Shown in pieces: positions 25,113 to 36,020 of a DNA stretch of 64,000 nucleotides. Where the stretch lies: contig NZ_KB897905.1 of the NCBI RefSeq assembly GCF_000377205.1, forward strand, positions 819,198-883,197. The letters run 5' to 3'. The position numbers and the translations under genes are program-made. This DNA comes from Thioalkalivibrio sp. ALJ3. Its GTDB lineage: Bacteria > Pseudomonadota > Gammaproteobacteria > Ectothiorhodospirales > Ectothiorhodospiraceae. Each line of letters opens with the position of its first letter. Positions within the stretch are counted from its first letter, which is position 1. Under the pieces are notes generated by a model. That model saw only the letters and a program-made list of their open reading frames with translations. It made no database searches and was not told where the DNA came from.

Positions 25113-25625
25113 CTAGGGTTTCTCAGGGATCCCGGCGCGTGCCAGCGCTTCGGCCCATGCCTCGAGCTTGGCCTCGAAGCTCCAGCGGGCGTTGGCCGGG
25201 CTGGTCGAGGGCAGGCGCAGGGCCTCGACGCCGAGTGCCCGGGTCTCGTGCAGGCGGCGAGCGCTCTCCGCGCCGTTGTGCAGGACGAGGCGCAGTTCCG
25301 GCGCTTCCCGGGTCAGCCGAGTGAGGTCATTGGGTGCGGCGGCACGGATGGCGCTGTCCAGGCTGCCCTCGCGCTGGCAGGTGCCGTAGACATCCCAGAG
25401 GCCGATGCGGTGTTCGAGCAGGCGGCGGATGCGCTCTGGGTATTCAAGATCGGGGAAGGGTTCGCCAAGGATGGCGGCCATGATCGGCCAGAACTGGTTG
25501 CGCGGGTTCGCGTAGTACGCCTGGGCCTGGAGGGAGGCCACCCCGGGGAAGCTGCCCAGCACGACGGCGCGGGTGTGGGCGTTCAGGACCGGTGGAAAGG
25601 CCTGAAGGTGAGCGGGCTCGGCCAT
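25113..25625 (-). CDS. Hypoxanthine-DNA glycosylase (UDG superfamily, family 6)
   Basis: This 170-residue protein has the uracil-DNA-glycosylase fold: VVLGSFPGVASLQAQAYYANPRNQFW as active-site and DNA-binding segment, GLWDVYGTC in the middle and LPSTSPANARWSFEAK as the C-terminal loop. It matches DNA-deoxyinosine glycosylases that remove hypoxanthine from deaminated adenine. The start MAEPAHLQAFPPV was chosen over longer readings because homology begins there; it lies 10 bp after zur. Confidence 0.85.
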   Translation of the reverse strand: MAEPAHLQAFPPVLNAHTRAVVLGSFPGVASLQAQAYYANPRNQFWPIMAAILGEPFPDLEYPERIRRLLEHRIGLWDVYGTCQREGSLDSAIRAAAPNDLTRLTREAPELRLVLHNGAESARRLHETRALGVEALRLPSTSPANARWSFEAKLEAWAEALARAGIPEKP

Positions 25626-25635
25626 CCCGGATCGG

Positions 25636-26103
25636 TCAGGCGTTGCGACAGTCCGCGCAGTGCCCGTGCAGCTCGACCATGCGCGAGTCGATGGCAAAGC
25701 CCTGGGCGGTGGCTTCGGCCTCGAGCGCCTGCGTGGCCGGGTCCGGTGTGTGGAATTCGGTGATCTGGCCACAGCCGTCGCAGATCATAAGAGCCGATTC
25801 ATGGCGCTCGCCCGGGTGGGAGCAGGCCACGAAGCCGTTGAGGCTCTCGATGCGGTGGATCAGTCCCTGCTCCAGCAGGAAGGCCAGTGTCCGGTAGACC
25901 GTCGGCGGCTTGATGCTGTGGTCGTCCGAGGACAGGGCATGGATCAGGTCGTAGGCCTTGATCACGCCGTCGGTGCGCAGGATTTGTTCGAGGATGCGGC
26001 GGCGCTGCTCGGTCAACCGTGCCCCGCGCATGGCGCATACGCGCTCGGCATCCGCCAGGGCCTGTTCGATATCTGCCGGGCTGTGGGAGTGTGCGGTGGT
26101 CAT
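25636..26103 (-). CDS. zur: Zinc uptake regulator Zur
   Basis: This 155-residue Fur-family repressor has the winged helix at about residues 25-90 (LTEQRRRILEQIL, PPTVYRTLAFLLEQGLIHRI). The structural zinc cysteines are in CDGCGQ (about residue 108) and CADC (about residue 150), and SHPGERHESALMICDGCG supplies sensory ligands. Its position next to the znu operon and the Zur boxes identifies it as Zur rather than Fur. It is followed closely by the hypoxanthine-DNA glycosylase gene; no Zur box was found in front of zur itself. Confidence 0.93.
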   Translation of the reverse strand: MTTAHSHSPADIEQALADAERVCAMRGARLTEQRRRILEQILRTDGVIKAYDLIHALSSDDHSIKPPTVYRTLAFLLEQGLIHRIESLNGFVACSHPGERHESALMICDGCGQITEFHTPDPATQALEAEATAQGFAIDSRMVELHGHCADCRNA

Positions 26104-26185
26104 GGGCCCTAGGATAGCGAAAAGTGGGGCGGGCCTCCCGGGGGTGCGACAAACTCGGGCCTGAGTCCGGGGAGCGGGAGCTTCC

Positions 26186-26200
26186 GGTCAGTGTTTCCCT
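26186..26200. repeat. Solo end of the AGGGAAAC inverted-repeat element
   Basis: GGTCAGTGTTTCCCT followed by AG matches the outer end of the MITE-like elements but has no partner end nearby. The TAG stop of the downstream ATP-grasp gene (26199-26201) straddles its outer boundary. It may mark an excision, a deletion, or a one-ended remnant. Confidence 0.5.
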
Positions 26201-27254
26201 AGCGCGCCTCCGTGACGGTCTGTCTGGTGCCTTCCGGGGGCAATTCCTCCGGGACGGCTTGCGGTGGGGACGCTTCCGTCGCCTCGGGGCGGGCGAAGAC
26301 CTCGGCTGCCCAGTGGGCGCGCTGCTCGGGTGCCTCGGTGCCTTCGCGTCCGACCAGGTGGGCGTCGACGGCGAGCAGTCGGCTCTCGAGCCCCTCCCCA
26401 TTGGCAATCTGGATAGCGAGCCCCGGGCGGGCATTGAGTTCGAGGATCAAGGGTCCGCGGTCCTGATCAATCACCACGTCGACACCCAGATACCCCAGCC
26501 TGCTGAGCTCGTAACATCCCGCCGCCAGTTGCATCAGGTCATCCCAGCCGGGGATTTTCAGACCCACGATGGTGTGCTCGGTGTCCGGGTGTTCCCAGAC
26601 AGGGCGGTTGTACTGCACCCCGCCAATGGTTCTTCCGGATCCCAGATCGACGCCGGTGCCGACGGCACCTTGATGCAGGTTGGCCTTGCCGTCGGAATCC
26701 TGGGTGGGCATACGCATCATGGCCATGACCGGGTAGCCCCGGTAGACGACTGTCCGGATGTCGGGCACACCACGGTAGGTGACCTGATCGAAGGCGGACG
26801 AAAAGCGGACCCTCTGCTCGATCATCGCCATGTCCGGGCGGCCGCCCAGACTGTACATCCCGGACAGAATGTTGGAGCAGTGGTCATGCAGTTCGCTCAA
26901 CTCTATCGTGCGCCCACTGGCGCGCTTCAGCCGATCTCCGCGCCATCCGTTGATCACCAGGATGCCGTCACCAGCAGCCCCATGCGCCGGTTTGATCACG
27001 AACCCGTCCGGGTAGGCGCGGAGCATCCGGTCGAGCTTGCGAATCTCGTGATGCGAGCGGACGACGCCGTAGAGCTCGGGTACTGACAACCCGGCCTCCA
27101 GGGCGAGGCGCTTGGTTTCGAGCTTGTCGTCCACGCGGGGATAGAAACGTCGCGGATTGTACTGGGCAATAAAGCGGGCATTGCGCGCGTTCATCCCGAC
27201 GATGCCCTGCTCGCGTAGGGTCCGGGGCAGCACGAACCGCGGCAGCCAGCCCAT
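26199..27254 (-). CDS. Alpha-L-glutamate ligase-like ATP-grasp protein (RimK-related)
   Basis: This 351-residue protein has an ATP-grasp domain: GFVIKPAHGAAGDGILVI as ATP-binding loop, IEQRVRFSSAFDQVTYRGVPDIRTVVY, and the C-terminal PLILELNARPGLAIQIANGEGL with metal-binding Glu and Asn. It matches the RimK-related family that occurs with an inactive transglutaminase/7-TM protein and a retropepsin-like protease, both encoded immediately upstream on the same strand. It presumably ligates an amino acid to a protein or peptide; the target is unknown. The C-terminal 40 residues are Glu/Pro rich. Confidence 0.88.
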   Translation of the reverse strand: MGWLPRFVLPRTLREQGIVGMNARNARFIAQYNPRRFYPRVDDKLETKRLALEAGLSVPELYGVVRSHHEIRKLDRMLRAYPDGFVIKPAHGAAGDGILVINGWRGDRLKRASGRTIELSELHDHCSNILSGMYSLGGRPDMAMIEQRVRFSSAFDQVTYRGVPDIRTVVYRGYPVMAMMRMPTQDSDGKANLHQGAVGTGVDLGSGRTIGGVQYNRPVWEHPDTEHTIVGLKIPGWDDLMQLAAGCYELSRLGYLGVDVVIDQDRGPLILELNARPGLAIQIANGEGLESRLLAVDAHLVGREGTEAPEQRAHWAAEVFARPEATEASPPQAVPEELPPEGTRQTVTEAR

Positions 27255-27255
27255 G

Positions 27256-28806
27256 CTAGCGATTCTCCGTTCGGTTCGATGACTGCATGGCGTCCTGTAT
27301 GCGGCCGAAGCGGAACAGCTCGCTCAGTCGGTAGCCCGTATAGCGCCCGAGCAGCAGGGTTATCGCCAGCAGTACCAGGAGCAGTTCGGGGAAGACGAAC
27401 AGCAGGTGTTCCAGGTGGTAATTGGCCATCAGGCCATACGCGGCCGCCGCGACGACCAGGCTGCCGATACCCTGGGTAATCGCATCCGAGGGTCCGTGTT
27501 CCTCCCAGACTACCGACATGCGCTCGATGGTCATGGCGAGGATGACCATCGGGAACAGCGACAGTGCCAGCGCGCGTTCGAATCCGAGTTGGTGCGAAAG
27601 GATGCTGATCCCGAGCATCAGCATGATGACCACGCTGACGACGGCAGCCAGCCGGGGTACGAGCAGTAATCGCAGGTGTTCGAGATAGAAGCGTACGGCC
27701 AGGCCGAGCGACACAATCAGCGTAAACAGGATGATCCCGGCCAGCAGCTGTGTCTCGCGAAACGACAGCGCGATCAGTACCGGCATGAAGGTACCGAAAG
27801 TCTGGATCCCGATTACGTTGCGCAGGAACACGATAATCATGGCTCCCAGGGGCACCATGAGCAGCACGCGATAGGTGTTCTGGGTTCCCAGGGGAAGGTT
27901 CAGGGTGGAGAACTCCATGAACTGAGCGTTGACAGTCTCGCCGAATCGCTGCGCGGTGGTCAGGGCGTCCTGCACGCCTCGCGAGACGGCAAAGCGGACC
28001 TCTGCGTCGCGTCCGTTGGAGACCTCCAGCAGTGGTGTGGATCCATGGGCCCAGACGACTACGTCGTTGGGATATTCGATCTCGCCCGTTAGCGGGTGGA
28101 TGGGAACCCATCGCCGTGTGTTGTGAACCTCGATCCAGGTTTCCGGGCGTATGTCTCGGCGGCCGTCGCGCAGATGCAGGGTCGTCACAATGCGCGCGGG
28201 GATTCGGGCAGTGGCCAGGAGCTCAATCAGGGTCTCACTGCGTCTCGCGCGATCGCCGTTGTCATCGGCGAATACCGCAGCATTCGACGCGGGCGCGGCG
28301 TGGGCGAGATCGTTCACCAGCACCGAGGCGAAGGTCTGGATATCGGACGAGCGACTGCGGACGTCCTCGATCAGTGCGTCCGCCGCGGAGCGGTAGGGCT
28401 CGGTCCATTCGGGGGATGCAACGGGGCCGGGGTAGTCGGCATCGGAACGGTCATCGCCGTCGCGGTAGAGGGTGGCGCGGTAGTACAGCACCTGCTCCCC
28501 GCTCGGCTGGCGTGTTGTCCATTGCGCGATTCGGTCATCCTGGCCACGCAGCGTGTTCAGGCCGTAGCCGCGCGAGACGAAGTTCTCGTCCAGGATGGCG
28601 AAATTGGGCAAGCGGTCCGGGATGCGCAGTTGCACATTGGCGGCACCGCCCGTGGGCTGATACCGGACCCGGGCCTCAACCTGCCAGGTCTCGGCCGATG
28701 CCCCGGGCATGACGGGCATGTCCAGCGCGATGACCTTGTAGGCGAAGATCCCGAGTCCGATCGTGCTCAACAGCACGATCAGAATCGGGAGATGAAAGCG
28801 TTTCAC
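27256..28806 (-). CDS. Inactive transglutaminase fused to seven transmembrane helices
   Basis: This 516-residue membrane protein has an N-terminal membrane anchor. A periplasmic transglutaminase-like domain spans about residues 60-260 (RIPARIVTTLHLRDGRRDIR) without an evident catalytic cysteine. Seven hydrophobic segments follow from about residue 300 (VLLMVPLGAMIIVFLRNVIG onward). It is the middle gene of a known three-gene cassette with a RimK-like ligase and a retropepsin-like protease. The GTG start overlaps the upstream stop (GTGA) and is preceded by GAGG, which fixed it over a TTG six codons earlier. Confidence 0.87.
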   Translation of the reverse strand: MKRFHLPILIVLLSTIGLGIFAYKVIALDMPVMPGASAETWQVEARVRYQPTGGAANVQLRIPDRLPNFAILDENFVSRGYGLNTLRGQDDRIAQWTTRQPSGEQVLYYRATLYRDGDDRSDADYPGPVASPEWTEPYRSAADALIEDVRSRSSDIQTFASVLVNDLAHAAPASNAAVFADDNGDRARRSETLIELLATARIPARIVTTLHLRDGRRDIRPETWIEVHNTRRWVPIHPLTGEIEYPNDVVVWAHGSTPLLEVSNGRDAEVRFAVSRGVQDALTTAQRFGETVNAQFMEFSTLNLPLGTQNTYRVLLMVPLGAMIIVFLRNVIGIQTFGTFMPVLIALSFRETQLLAGIILFTLIVSLGLAVRFYLEHLRLLLVPRLAAVVSVVIMLMLGISILSHQLGFERALALSLFPMVILAMTIERMSVVWEEHGPSDAITQGIGSLVVAAAAYGLMANYHLEHLLFVFPELLLVLLAITLLLGRYTGYRLSELFRFGRIQDAMQSSNRTENR

Positions 28807-29351
28807 GAATCCTCGTCTCCGCAATCGGGCCGATGTGTATGTTCGGCCCCAGAGTCGACCAGAATATGTCCGGCGAGGTGGGTGCGGCCAATGAGGGCCT
28901 GATACGTGAGGTTAGTGCGGTCAATGAGGGTCGTGTCGCCCTTGATGCGCTGATCACCGATGCAGAACTCCATCGAGATCACCGGACGCTCCTGGCTTTC
29001 GCCACTGTGCTGGCGGATTCGGACGTTGCGTTCGATCGGGCGCTCGAGGGTGATGTAGGCATCTTCGTCATCCGGGTCGACGACGTCGAAACGGATCCAC
29101 TCGTCGCCGTCGCGTTCGAACTTTTCCTTGTTGAGTGCGTTCAACGACGACGAAGTCGCGCCGGTGTCCAGGCGTGCCTCCAGCACAATGCCCTCGGCCG
29201 GGATCTTGACGTCTTCGACCGTGCCCAGAATGGCCAGCGAAGAGGGGTCGTCCTTGGCGTGAGCGGGGGCCAGGGCAAGGGTCAAGCCGAGCAGCGCTCC
29301 CCCGAGGGCGGTTTTCGTTAAGCTGGATGAAAGGGTTTGACGCATGGACAC
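28803..29351 (-). CDS. Secreted retropepsin-like protease (RimB / Zn-protease family)
   Basis: This 182-residue protein has a signal peptide (ending APAHA) and a single aspartic-protease-like domain with the DTGATSSSLNA motif at about residues 62-72, FCIGDQRI and LIGRTHLAGHILVDSG. The family was annotated as ATP-dependent zinc protease but has a retropepsin fold. It is the first gene of the cassette with the 7-TM protein and the ATP-grasp ligase. The start may be GTG at 29351 (AGGAGG four bases upstream) or ATG at 29345. Confidence 0.85.
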   Translation of the reverse strand: MSMRQTLSSSLTKTALGGALLGLTLALAPAHAKDDPSSLAILGTVEDVKIPAEGIVLEARLDTGATSSSLNALNKEKFERDGDEWIRFDVVDPDDEDAYITLERPIERNVRIRQHSGESQERPVISMEFCIGDQRIKGDTTLIDRTNLTYQALIGRTHLAGHILVDSGAEHTHRPDCGDEDS

Positions 29352-29449
29352 GTGGCCTCCTCAGGTATGGGGTCAAAAATAGATTCAGTCTATCCCAGTG
29401 GCGTCACTAACCCGTGTTAGACAGTTCACAAACCTTTTCTGGAGGCGCA

Positions 29450-31810
<2,361 letters not shown>

Positions 31811-31813
31811 CTC

Positions 31814-32638
31814 ATGGCGGATCCGAGCTGCCCGCAGGTATATCTGATCTCCGACGGGACCGGGATCACCGCGGAGACGCTGGCGCGCTCGCTGTTCACG
31901 CAGTTCCCGGACCTGGCCCCGGCCTGGCACCGGCTGCCTTTTGTGCAGACCCCGGGCCGGCTGTCCAGCGTGTTTGCGCGTGTCGAGGCCGGGCCGCAGC
32001 CGGCGGTGGTGGTGGCCACTCTGGCCAACGCCGACCTGCGCCAGGATCTGCGCCACAGCCCGGTTCCGGTTATCGACGTGTTCGGTGAGCAAGTCAGTCG
32101 ACTGGAGGAGATTCTTGGCGTCCCGGCCCAATCGGTATCCGGACGCGCTCATGGCATGGGGGATGTGACGCGCTACGACCGACGCATCGAGGCCCTGAAC
32201 TACACGTTGTCGCACGACGATGGCCTGTCCACCCAGGATTTGTCCGTGGCCGATGTGGTGCTGCTGGGCGCTTCGCGCTCGGGCAAGACGCCCACCAGTC
32301 TCTATCTGGCGATGAACTACGGTCTGTTCGCGGCGAACTATCCGCTGGTGCCCGAGGATCTGGGTCAGGACGACACGCCGCACATGCCGCGTAGCCTGCG
32401 CGGTCTTGGCCAGCGCATGGTCGGCCTGACCATTACCCCCCAGCGCCTGTCCCAGATCCGCGAGGGCCGCCGGCCAGGGAGTCAGTACGCAAGCCTCAAC
32501 CAGTGTCGGGCGGAATGCACCGCGATTCAGGAGTTTCTCGAAACCTGGAGCATCCCTCACCTTGATGTCACCGAGTTGTCCATCGAGGAGATCGCGACCC
32601 AGGTGCGCGATACCCTGGACCGGGTTCAGGGTAACTGA
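31814..32638 (+). CDS. ppsR: PEP synthase regulatory kinase/pyrophosphorylase PpsR
   Basis: This 274-residue DUF299 protein reversibly phosphorylates a threonine beside the catalytic histidine of PEP synthase in an ADP-dependent way. The N-terminal YLISDGTGITAETLARSL and the P-loop GASRSGKTPTSLYLA near residue 150 are intact, as is TPQRLSQIREGRRPGSQYA. It lies directly behind ppsA, the standard arrangement. Confidence 0.95.
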   Translation: MADPSCPQVYLISDGTGITAETLARSLFTQFPDLAPAWHRLPFVQTPGRLSSVFARVEAGPQPAVVVATLANADLRQDLRHSPVPVIDVFGEQVSRLEEILGVPAQSVSGRAHGMGDVTRYDRRIEALNYTLSHDDGLSTQDLSVADVVLLGASRSGKTPTSLYLAMNYGLFAANYPLVPEDLGQDDTPHMPRSLRGLGQRMVGLTITPQRLSQIREGRRPGSQYASLNQCRAECTAIQEFLETWSIPHLDVTELSIEEIATQVRDTLDRVQGN

Positions 32639-32746
32639 GCGAGTCCCCGGAAGAACGCTGGATTCAGTCAGCGCCTCCCTTGGCATCCCGTCAGGCATGC
32701 CGGAGAATGTCGCGGACTTTCCGTCGAACTGCAGCAAGGAGCCCGC

Positions 32747-33310
32747 ATGAACGCCGCCGGACCCGGACAAGAGATCGCCATCTTCCTGATCAGCGTCGTC
32801 TTCGGGATCTACATCATCCTGTTGATCCTGCGCACGATCTTCGGGCTGGTGCGGGCGGAATACCACAACCCGATCTCGCAGACGATCGTGATGCTGACCG
32901 ACCCGCCGCTGCGCATCCTGCGACGGGTGATCCCCTCGGTCGGTCGGGTCGATCTGGCGGCGATCGTGCTGATTGTCGTGCTCAAGTGCGTCGAATTGTG
33001 GTTGCGTGCGGCGATCCTCGGGGCAGATGTGGGGCTTGGCGTGATCTTCTACGTCGCCATCCGCGAGGTCCTGACCACCGTGATCTGGGTGTTCATCATC
33101 GCCCTGATTGTCGAAGTCGTGATGAGCTGGATTCAGGCTGGCGGCGGTGGTGGGGGGCACAACCCCATCCTGCGACTGGTCGGCGATGTCAATCGACCCA
33201 TTCTCGGGCCCCTTCGCCGGACCCTGCCGCGGGCCGGCGCGATTGATTTTTCCCCGATGGTCGCCCTGGTCGGGTTGTACATCTTGCTGATTCTCGTGCG
33301 CTCTTTTTGA
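32747..33310 (+). CDS. yggT: YggT-family membrane protein
   Basis: This 187-residue protein has two YGGT repeats, each with a hydrophobic helix pair and the signature NPISQTIVMLTDPPLRILRR in the first and NPILRLVGDVNRPILGPLRR in the second. YggT proteins are linked to cell-division and osmotic functions but lack a defined biochemical activity. In most gammaproteobacteria it follows proC; here proC is 7 kb away and yggT pairs with the DUF4426 gene, as often seen. Confidence 0.9.
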   Translation: MNAAGPGQEIAIFLISVVFGIYIILLILRTIFGLVRAEYHNPISQTIVMLTDPPLRILRRVIPSVGRVDLAAIVLIVVLKCVELWLRAAILGADVGLGVIFYVAIREVLTTVIWVFIIALIVEVVMSWIQAGGGGGGHNPILRLVGDVNRPILGPLRRTLPRAGAIDFSPMVALVGLYILLILVRSF

Positions 33311-33451
33311 TCGAGATCATCCAGACCCGGAAACCCTCCTGTTTTGCCGGTTTCATCCGCACGAAAAGGCGCTAGACTCGAAGACAGGGTGTGGTGCCAT
33401 CCGCCTTGGTGGTGGCCCCCCCTTATACCCTCAACGGCAGAGGAGTCAGCC

Positions 33452-33904
33452 ATGGTAAAAGTGCATCGGGTCATCACCGGCTTCATCGTCGCCCTGGCGG
33501 CGGTTGTTCTCGGCAGCTCGATGGCGTCCGCCAACGAGGCGGAGTTTGATAACTACGTGGTCTACTACAACGTCATCAATACCACCTTCCTCTCCCCCGA
33601 GGTCGCTCAGGCTTACGATGTGCGCCGCAGCGCCAACCGCGCAATGGTCAACGTGACCGTGATGGAGCGCACCGATGACGGGCTGAAGGCCGTATCCGCG
33701 AATCTTAGCGGTACTGCGACCAACATGAACGACCAGATGCGCAATCTGCGCTTTCGGGAGATTCAGGATGGCGATGCCATCTATCAGCTTTCCGAGGTGA
33801 CCGTTCGCCGCGGCGAGACCCTTGAGTTCGCGCTTGAGGTAACGCCGGAAGGCAGCGAGCGGGCCCTGCCCATCAGCTTCAGCCGTGAGTTCTTCGCCGA
33901 CTGA
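33452..33904 (+). CDS. DUF4426 periplasmic protein
   Basis: This 150-residue protein has a signal peptide (MVKVHRVITGFIVALAAVVL, cleavage after ASA) and a single DUF4426 domain, recognisable from FDNYVVYYNVINTTFLSPEVAQAY and the C-terminal PISFSREFF. Function is unknown. The ATG at 33452 follows AGAGGAGTCAGCC; longer readings have no signal peptide. Confidence 0.88.
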   Translation: MVKVHRVITGFIVALAAVVLGSSMASANEAEFDNYVVYYNVINTTFLSPEVAQAYDVRRSANRAMVNVTVMERTDDGLKAVSANLSGTATNMNDQMRNLRFREIQDGDAIYQLSEVTVRRGETLEFALEVTPEGSERALPISFSREFFAD

Positions 33905-33913
33905 ACCATTGGT

Positions 33914-33935
33914 ACCCCCGCCGGGAGGCGGGGGT
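33914..33935. terminator. Bidirectional terminator candidate
   Basis: ACCCCCGCC (33914-33922) and GGCGGGGGT (33927-33935) form a 9-bp stem with a 4-nt loop between convergent genes (DUF4426 and SafE-type). Only a short T-rich tail (TTACATT) follows on the plus strand, so efficiency is uncertain. Confidence 0.55.
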
Positions 33936-34597
33936 TACATTACCAGCCGCAGTAGCATCCAGCCGCCGTAGAGCAGGATCGCGGTTCCCGCCAGGGCGCG
34001 AACCCAGCGCTGCTGAACAAACGCAGCCATGCGCGCCGCGAAGACTCCCATTAGCAGCAGGTTTGGCAGCGTACCCAGCGCGAAGGCCGCCATCAGCAGC
34101 GCACCTTCGGTGGCTCCGCCGGCGCTGAGCGACCAGGCCAGCACGCTGTAGACCAGCCCGCAGGGCAGCCAGCCCCACAGCCCGCCAACCAGAAGCGCCT
34201 GGCCGGCATGCCGCACCGGTAGCAATCGCCTTCCCAGCGGCTCGATACGACGCCACACCACGCCGCCGGCCTGTTCCAGGCGTGCGAGGACCGGCCACCA
34301 GCCGCCGATGTACAGCCCCAGCAGGATCAGGAAGGCTGCGGCAAACCCCTGCAGGATCGCCTGCCCGGCCGGCAGCCCCCCCAGCAGGATGGCACCCAGC
34401 CAGCCGGCGAGGGCCCCGGCGATCACATAGCTGCCCATGCGCCCGAGGTTGTAGGCCAGGAGCAGGTCAAACCCCGGACCCCGGCGGCCATGCCCGAGCG
34501 AGATCGCGCCCACGATGCCGCCGCACATCCCGAGGCAGTGAACGCCTCCCAGGATGCCCACCGCAAGGGCGGCAAGCAGTGTGCCCGGGTCACCCAT
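33935..34597 (-). CDS. SafE/DsbD-type cytochrome c biogenesis transmembrane family protein
   Basis: This 220-residue inner-membrane protein has six hydrophobic segments and the family motifs VHCLGMCGGIVGAISL near the N-terminus and WGWLPCGLVYSVLAWSL in the middle. Both contain membrane-embedded cysteines typical of this copper/electron-transfer group, found near cbb3 oxidase maturation genes. No oxidase genes are in this window, so the partner is unknown. Confidence 0.85.
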   Translation of the reverse strand: MGDPGTLLAALAVGILGGVHCLGMCGGIVGAISLGHGRRGPGFDLLLAYNLGRMGSYVIAGALAGWLGAILLGGLPAGQAILQGFAAAFLILLGLYIGGWWPVLARLEQAGGVVWRRIEPLGRRLLPVRHAGQALLVGGLWGWLPCGLVYSVLAWSLSAGGATEGALLMAAFALGTLPNLLLMGVFAARMAAFVQQRWVRALAGTAILLYGGWMLLRLVM

Positions 34598-34612
34598 CAG
34601 TTCCTCTTCCTG

Positions 34613-35086
34613 TCAGTCCGGGTCGGCGGCATCACCCAGGACCTCGTGCTTGGTGCGGATGAACGTCGAGTGCGGGACATACAGGAGATCGGCCAGGTGC
34701 CGGATCACGGCCTCCTGACGCTTGTGCAGGTCTTGATTGGCCCACGCGGCGCGCCACAGCGCGCGCATGATGTCAGCCTTCTGGCCGGCGTCGAAGGCCG
34801 CGTTGACCTCGCGCACCATCGGGTGGATCGACACGAGTTCGTCGCTCTTCTCGCGGGCGATCTCGAGCAGGCCGTCAGCGGTGTCCGCATCCAGTTCGAA
34901 CAGCTCGATCAGGCTGGCGCGCACGGAGTCGAGTTCAACCTCGTGCAGTTCGAAATCGGCGCGGCAGACCTCCATGATCAGCGCGGCCGCCGCGCGCTCC
35001 AGGCGGTGTTCGTTGTCGCCGGATTCGTCGTCGCTCAGATCCGTGCGCATCAGGCGCTGCCAGTGGCGGCGCAGTTCGTCGATCAT
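34613..35086 (-). CDS. TerB-family protein
   Basis: This 157-residue all-helical acidic protein matches the TerB-like domain (ERAAAALIMEVCRADFELHE at about 30-50 and DIMRALWRAAWANQDLHKRQ further on). Such proteins bind divalent metals through acidic residues in tellurite-resistance or stress clusters, but single TerB proteins have no defined role. It is 15 bp upstream of the SafE-type gene on the same strand. Confidence 0.83.
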   Translation of the reverse strand: MIDELRRHWQRLMRTDLSDDESGDNEHRLERAAAALIMEVCRADFELHEVELDSVRASLIELFELDADTADGLLEIAREKSDELVSIHPMVREVNAAFDAGQKADIMRALWRAAWANQDLHKRQEAVIRHLADLLYVPHSTFIRTKHEVLGDAADPD

Positions 35087-35130
35087 CGGGGCTCCTTTCT
35101 GCAGGCGGGTGCTTTGCGTATGGTGCCCGA

Positions 35131-35784
35131 ATGCACGCTACGGACAAGTACACGGGCGAAGCGCCCCCCGATCTGCTCCTGCTGTCCGGCGGTATCGAGA
35201 GCAGCGCCCTGCTGGTGCAACAGCATGCGCAGGCCCGGTCGCTGCGCGCCCTGTGGGTGGATTATGGCCAGCGCAATGCCGAGCGCGAGCGGGCCGCGAT
35301 CCGCGCCCTGGGCGCGGATTGTGGTGTCGAGCCCGTCGAGATGGATCTGCGCGCGTTGCGACAGGCGTTTGCCAGGCGTTCGGAGTGGGTCGCGCATGTG
35401 CCGCTGCCGCAGCGCAACCTGCTGGTGCTGGCGCTGGCGATCAATCTCGCCGAGCACCAGGGAGCGGGGCGCATCCTGCTGGCCCTCAATCGCGAGGACC
35501 AGGGGCATGGCCCGGGCTCGCGCCCTTCCTTTATCGGGCATCTCGCGACGCTGGCGGACGAGCTGGTACCGGGGCTGGCGATCGAGGCCCCGCTGATCGA
35601 GCGGTCCAAGGCCGAGATCATCCGCGACACCGATCCGCTGGGGATCGACTGGTCCCGCACCTGGAGCTGCCTTCTGGCACAATCACTTCACTGTGGACGC
35701 TGCCCGCAGTGCCAGGCGCGTCGCGCGGCCTTTGCCGCGGCGAGCGTGCCCGATCCGACCAGCTACCGCGAACCACCCCGATGA
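35131..35784 (+). CDS. QueC-like PP-loop protein
   Basis: This 217-residue protein has the PP-loop LLLSGGIESSALLVQQ at residues 15-30 and a QueC-type zinc cluster C-x8-C-x2-C-x2-C (WSCLLAQSLHCGRCPQC). In QueC the PP-loop is SGGxDS; here it is SGGIES, and the QueC central TGVxxxDYSGYPDCR segment is replaced by ALNREDQGHGPGSR. It is therefore a divergent relative whose substrate may not be carboxy-deazaguanine. The stop overlaps the start of a small downstream gene (ATGA). Confidence 0.75.
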   Translation: MHATDKYTGEAPPDLLLLSGGIESSALLVQQHAQARSLRALWVDYGQRNAERERAAIRALGADCGVEPVEMDLRALRQAFARRSEWVAHVPLPQRNLLVLALAINLAEHQGAGRILLALNREDQGHGPGSRPSFIGHLATLADELVPGLAIEAPLIERSKAEIIRDTDPLGIDWSRTWSCLLAQSLHCGRCPQCQARRAAFAAASVPDPTSYREPPR

Positions 35785-36020
35785 CCGAGTCCGTTCTTCC
35801 CAAGCATGTGATCGAGCGCCTGGAGATCGCCATCCTCACGGGCGAGACCCTGCAGCTGAACTGGGCCGAGCCCGATTCCAGTCAGGCGTGGTGGGGCAAG
35901 GTGATCCCGCGCGAGGTCCGCGAGGCGGACGGGTATCACTGGCTGGACGGCGAGTGCGATGGCCGCGATGTACAGATCCGGCTGGATCTGATCCGCAACC
36001 TTCCGACTCCCGTCAAGTAG
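35781..36020 (+). CDS. Small protein coupled to the QueC-like gene
   Basis: The 79-residue product (MTESVLPKHVIERLEIAILT at the start, then LQLNWAEPDSSQAWWGKVIP) looks like a small beta-barrel of the Sm/Rof type, as in Rho-binding antiterminators, but similarity is too weak to name it. The ATGA overlap with the QueC-like gene indicates co-translation. Its last 8 bp overlap the 3' end of the convergent yrfG gene. Confidence 0.6.
   Translation: MTESVLPKHVIERLEIAILTGETLQLNWAEPDSSQAWWGKVIPREVREADGYHWLDGECDGRDVQIRLDLIRNLPTPVK

Noticed and set aside
34613..35086. Tellurite-resistance operon
   Set aside because: Only a single TerB-like gene is present; no terC, terD or terZ neighbours.
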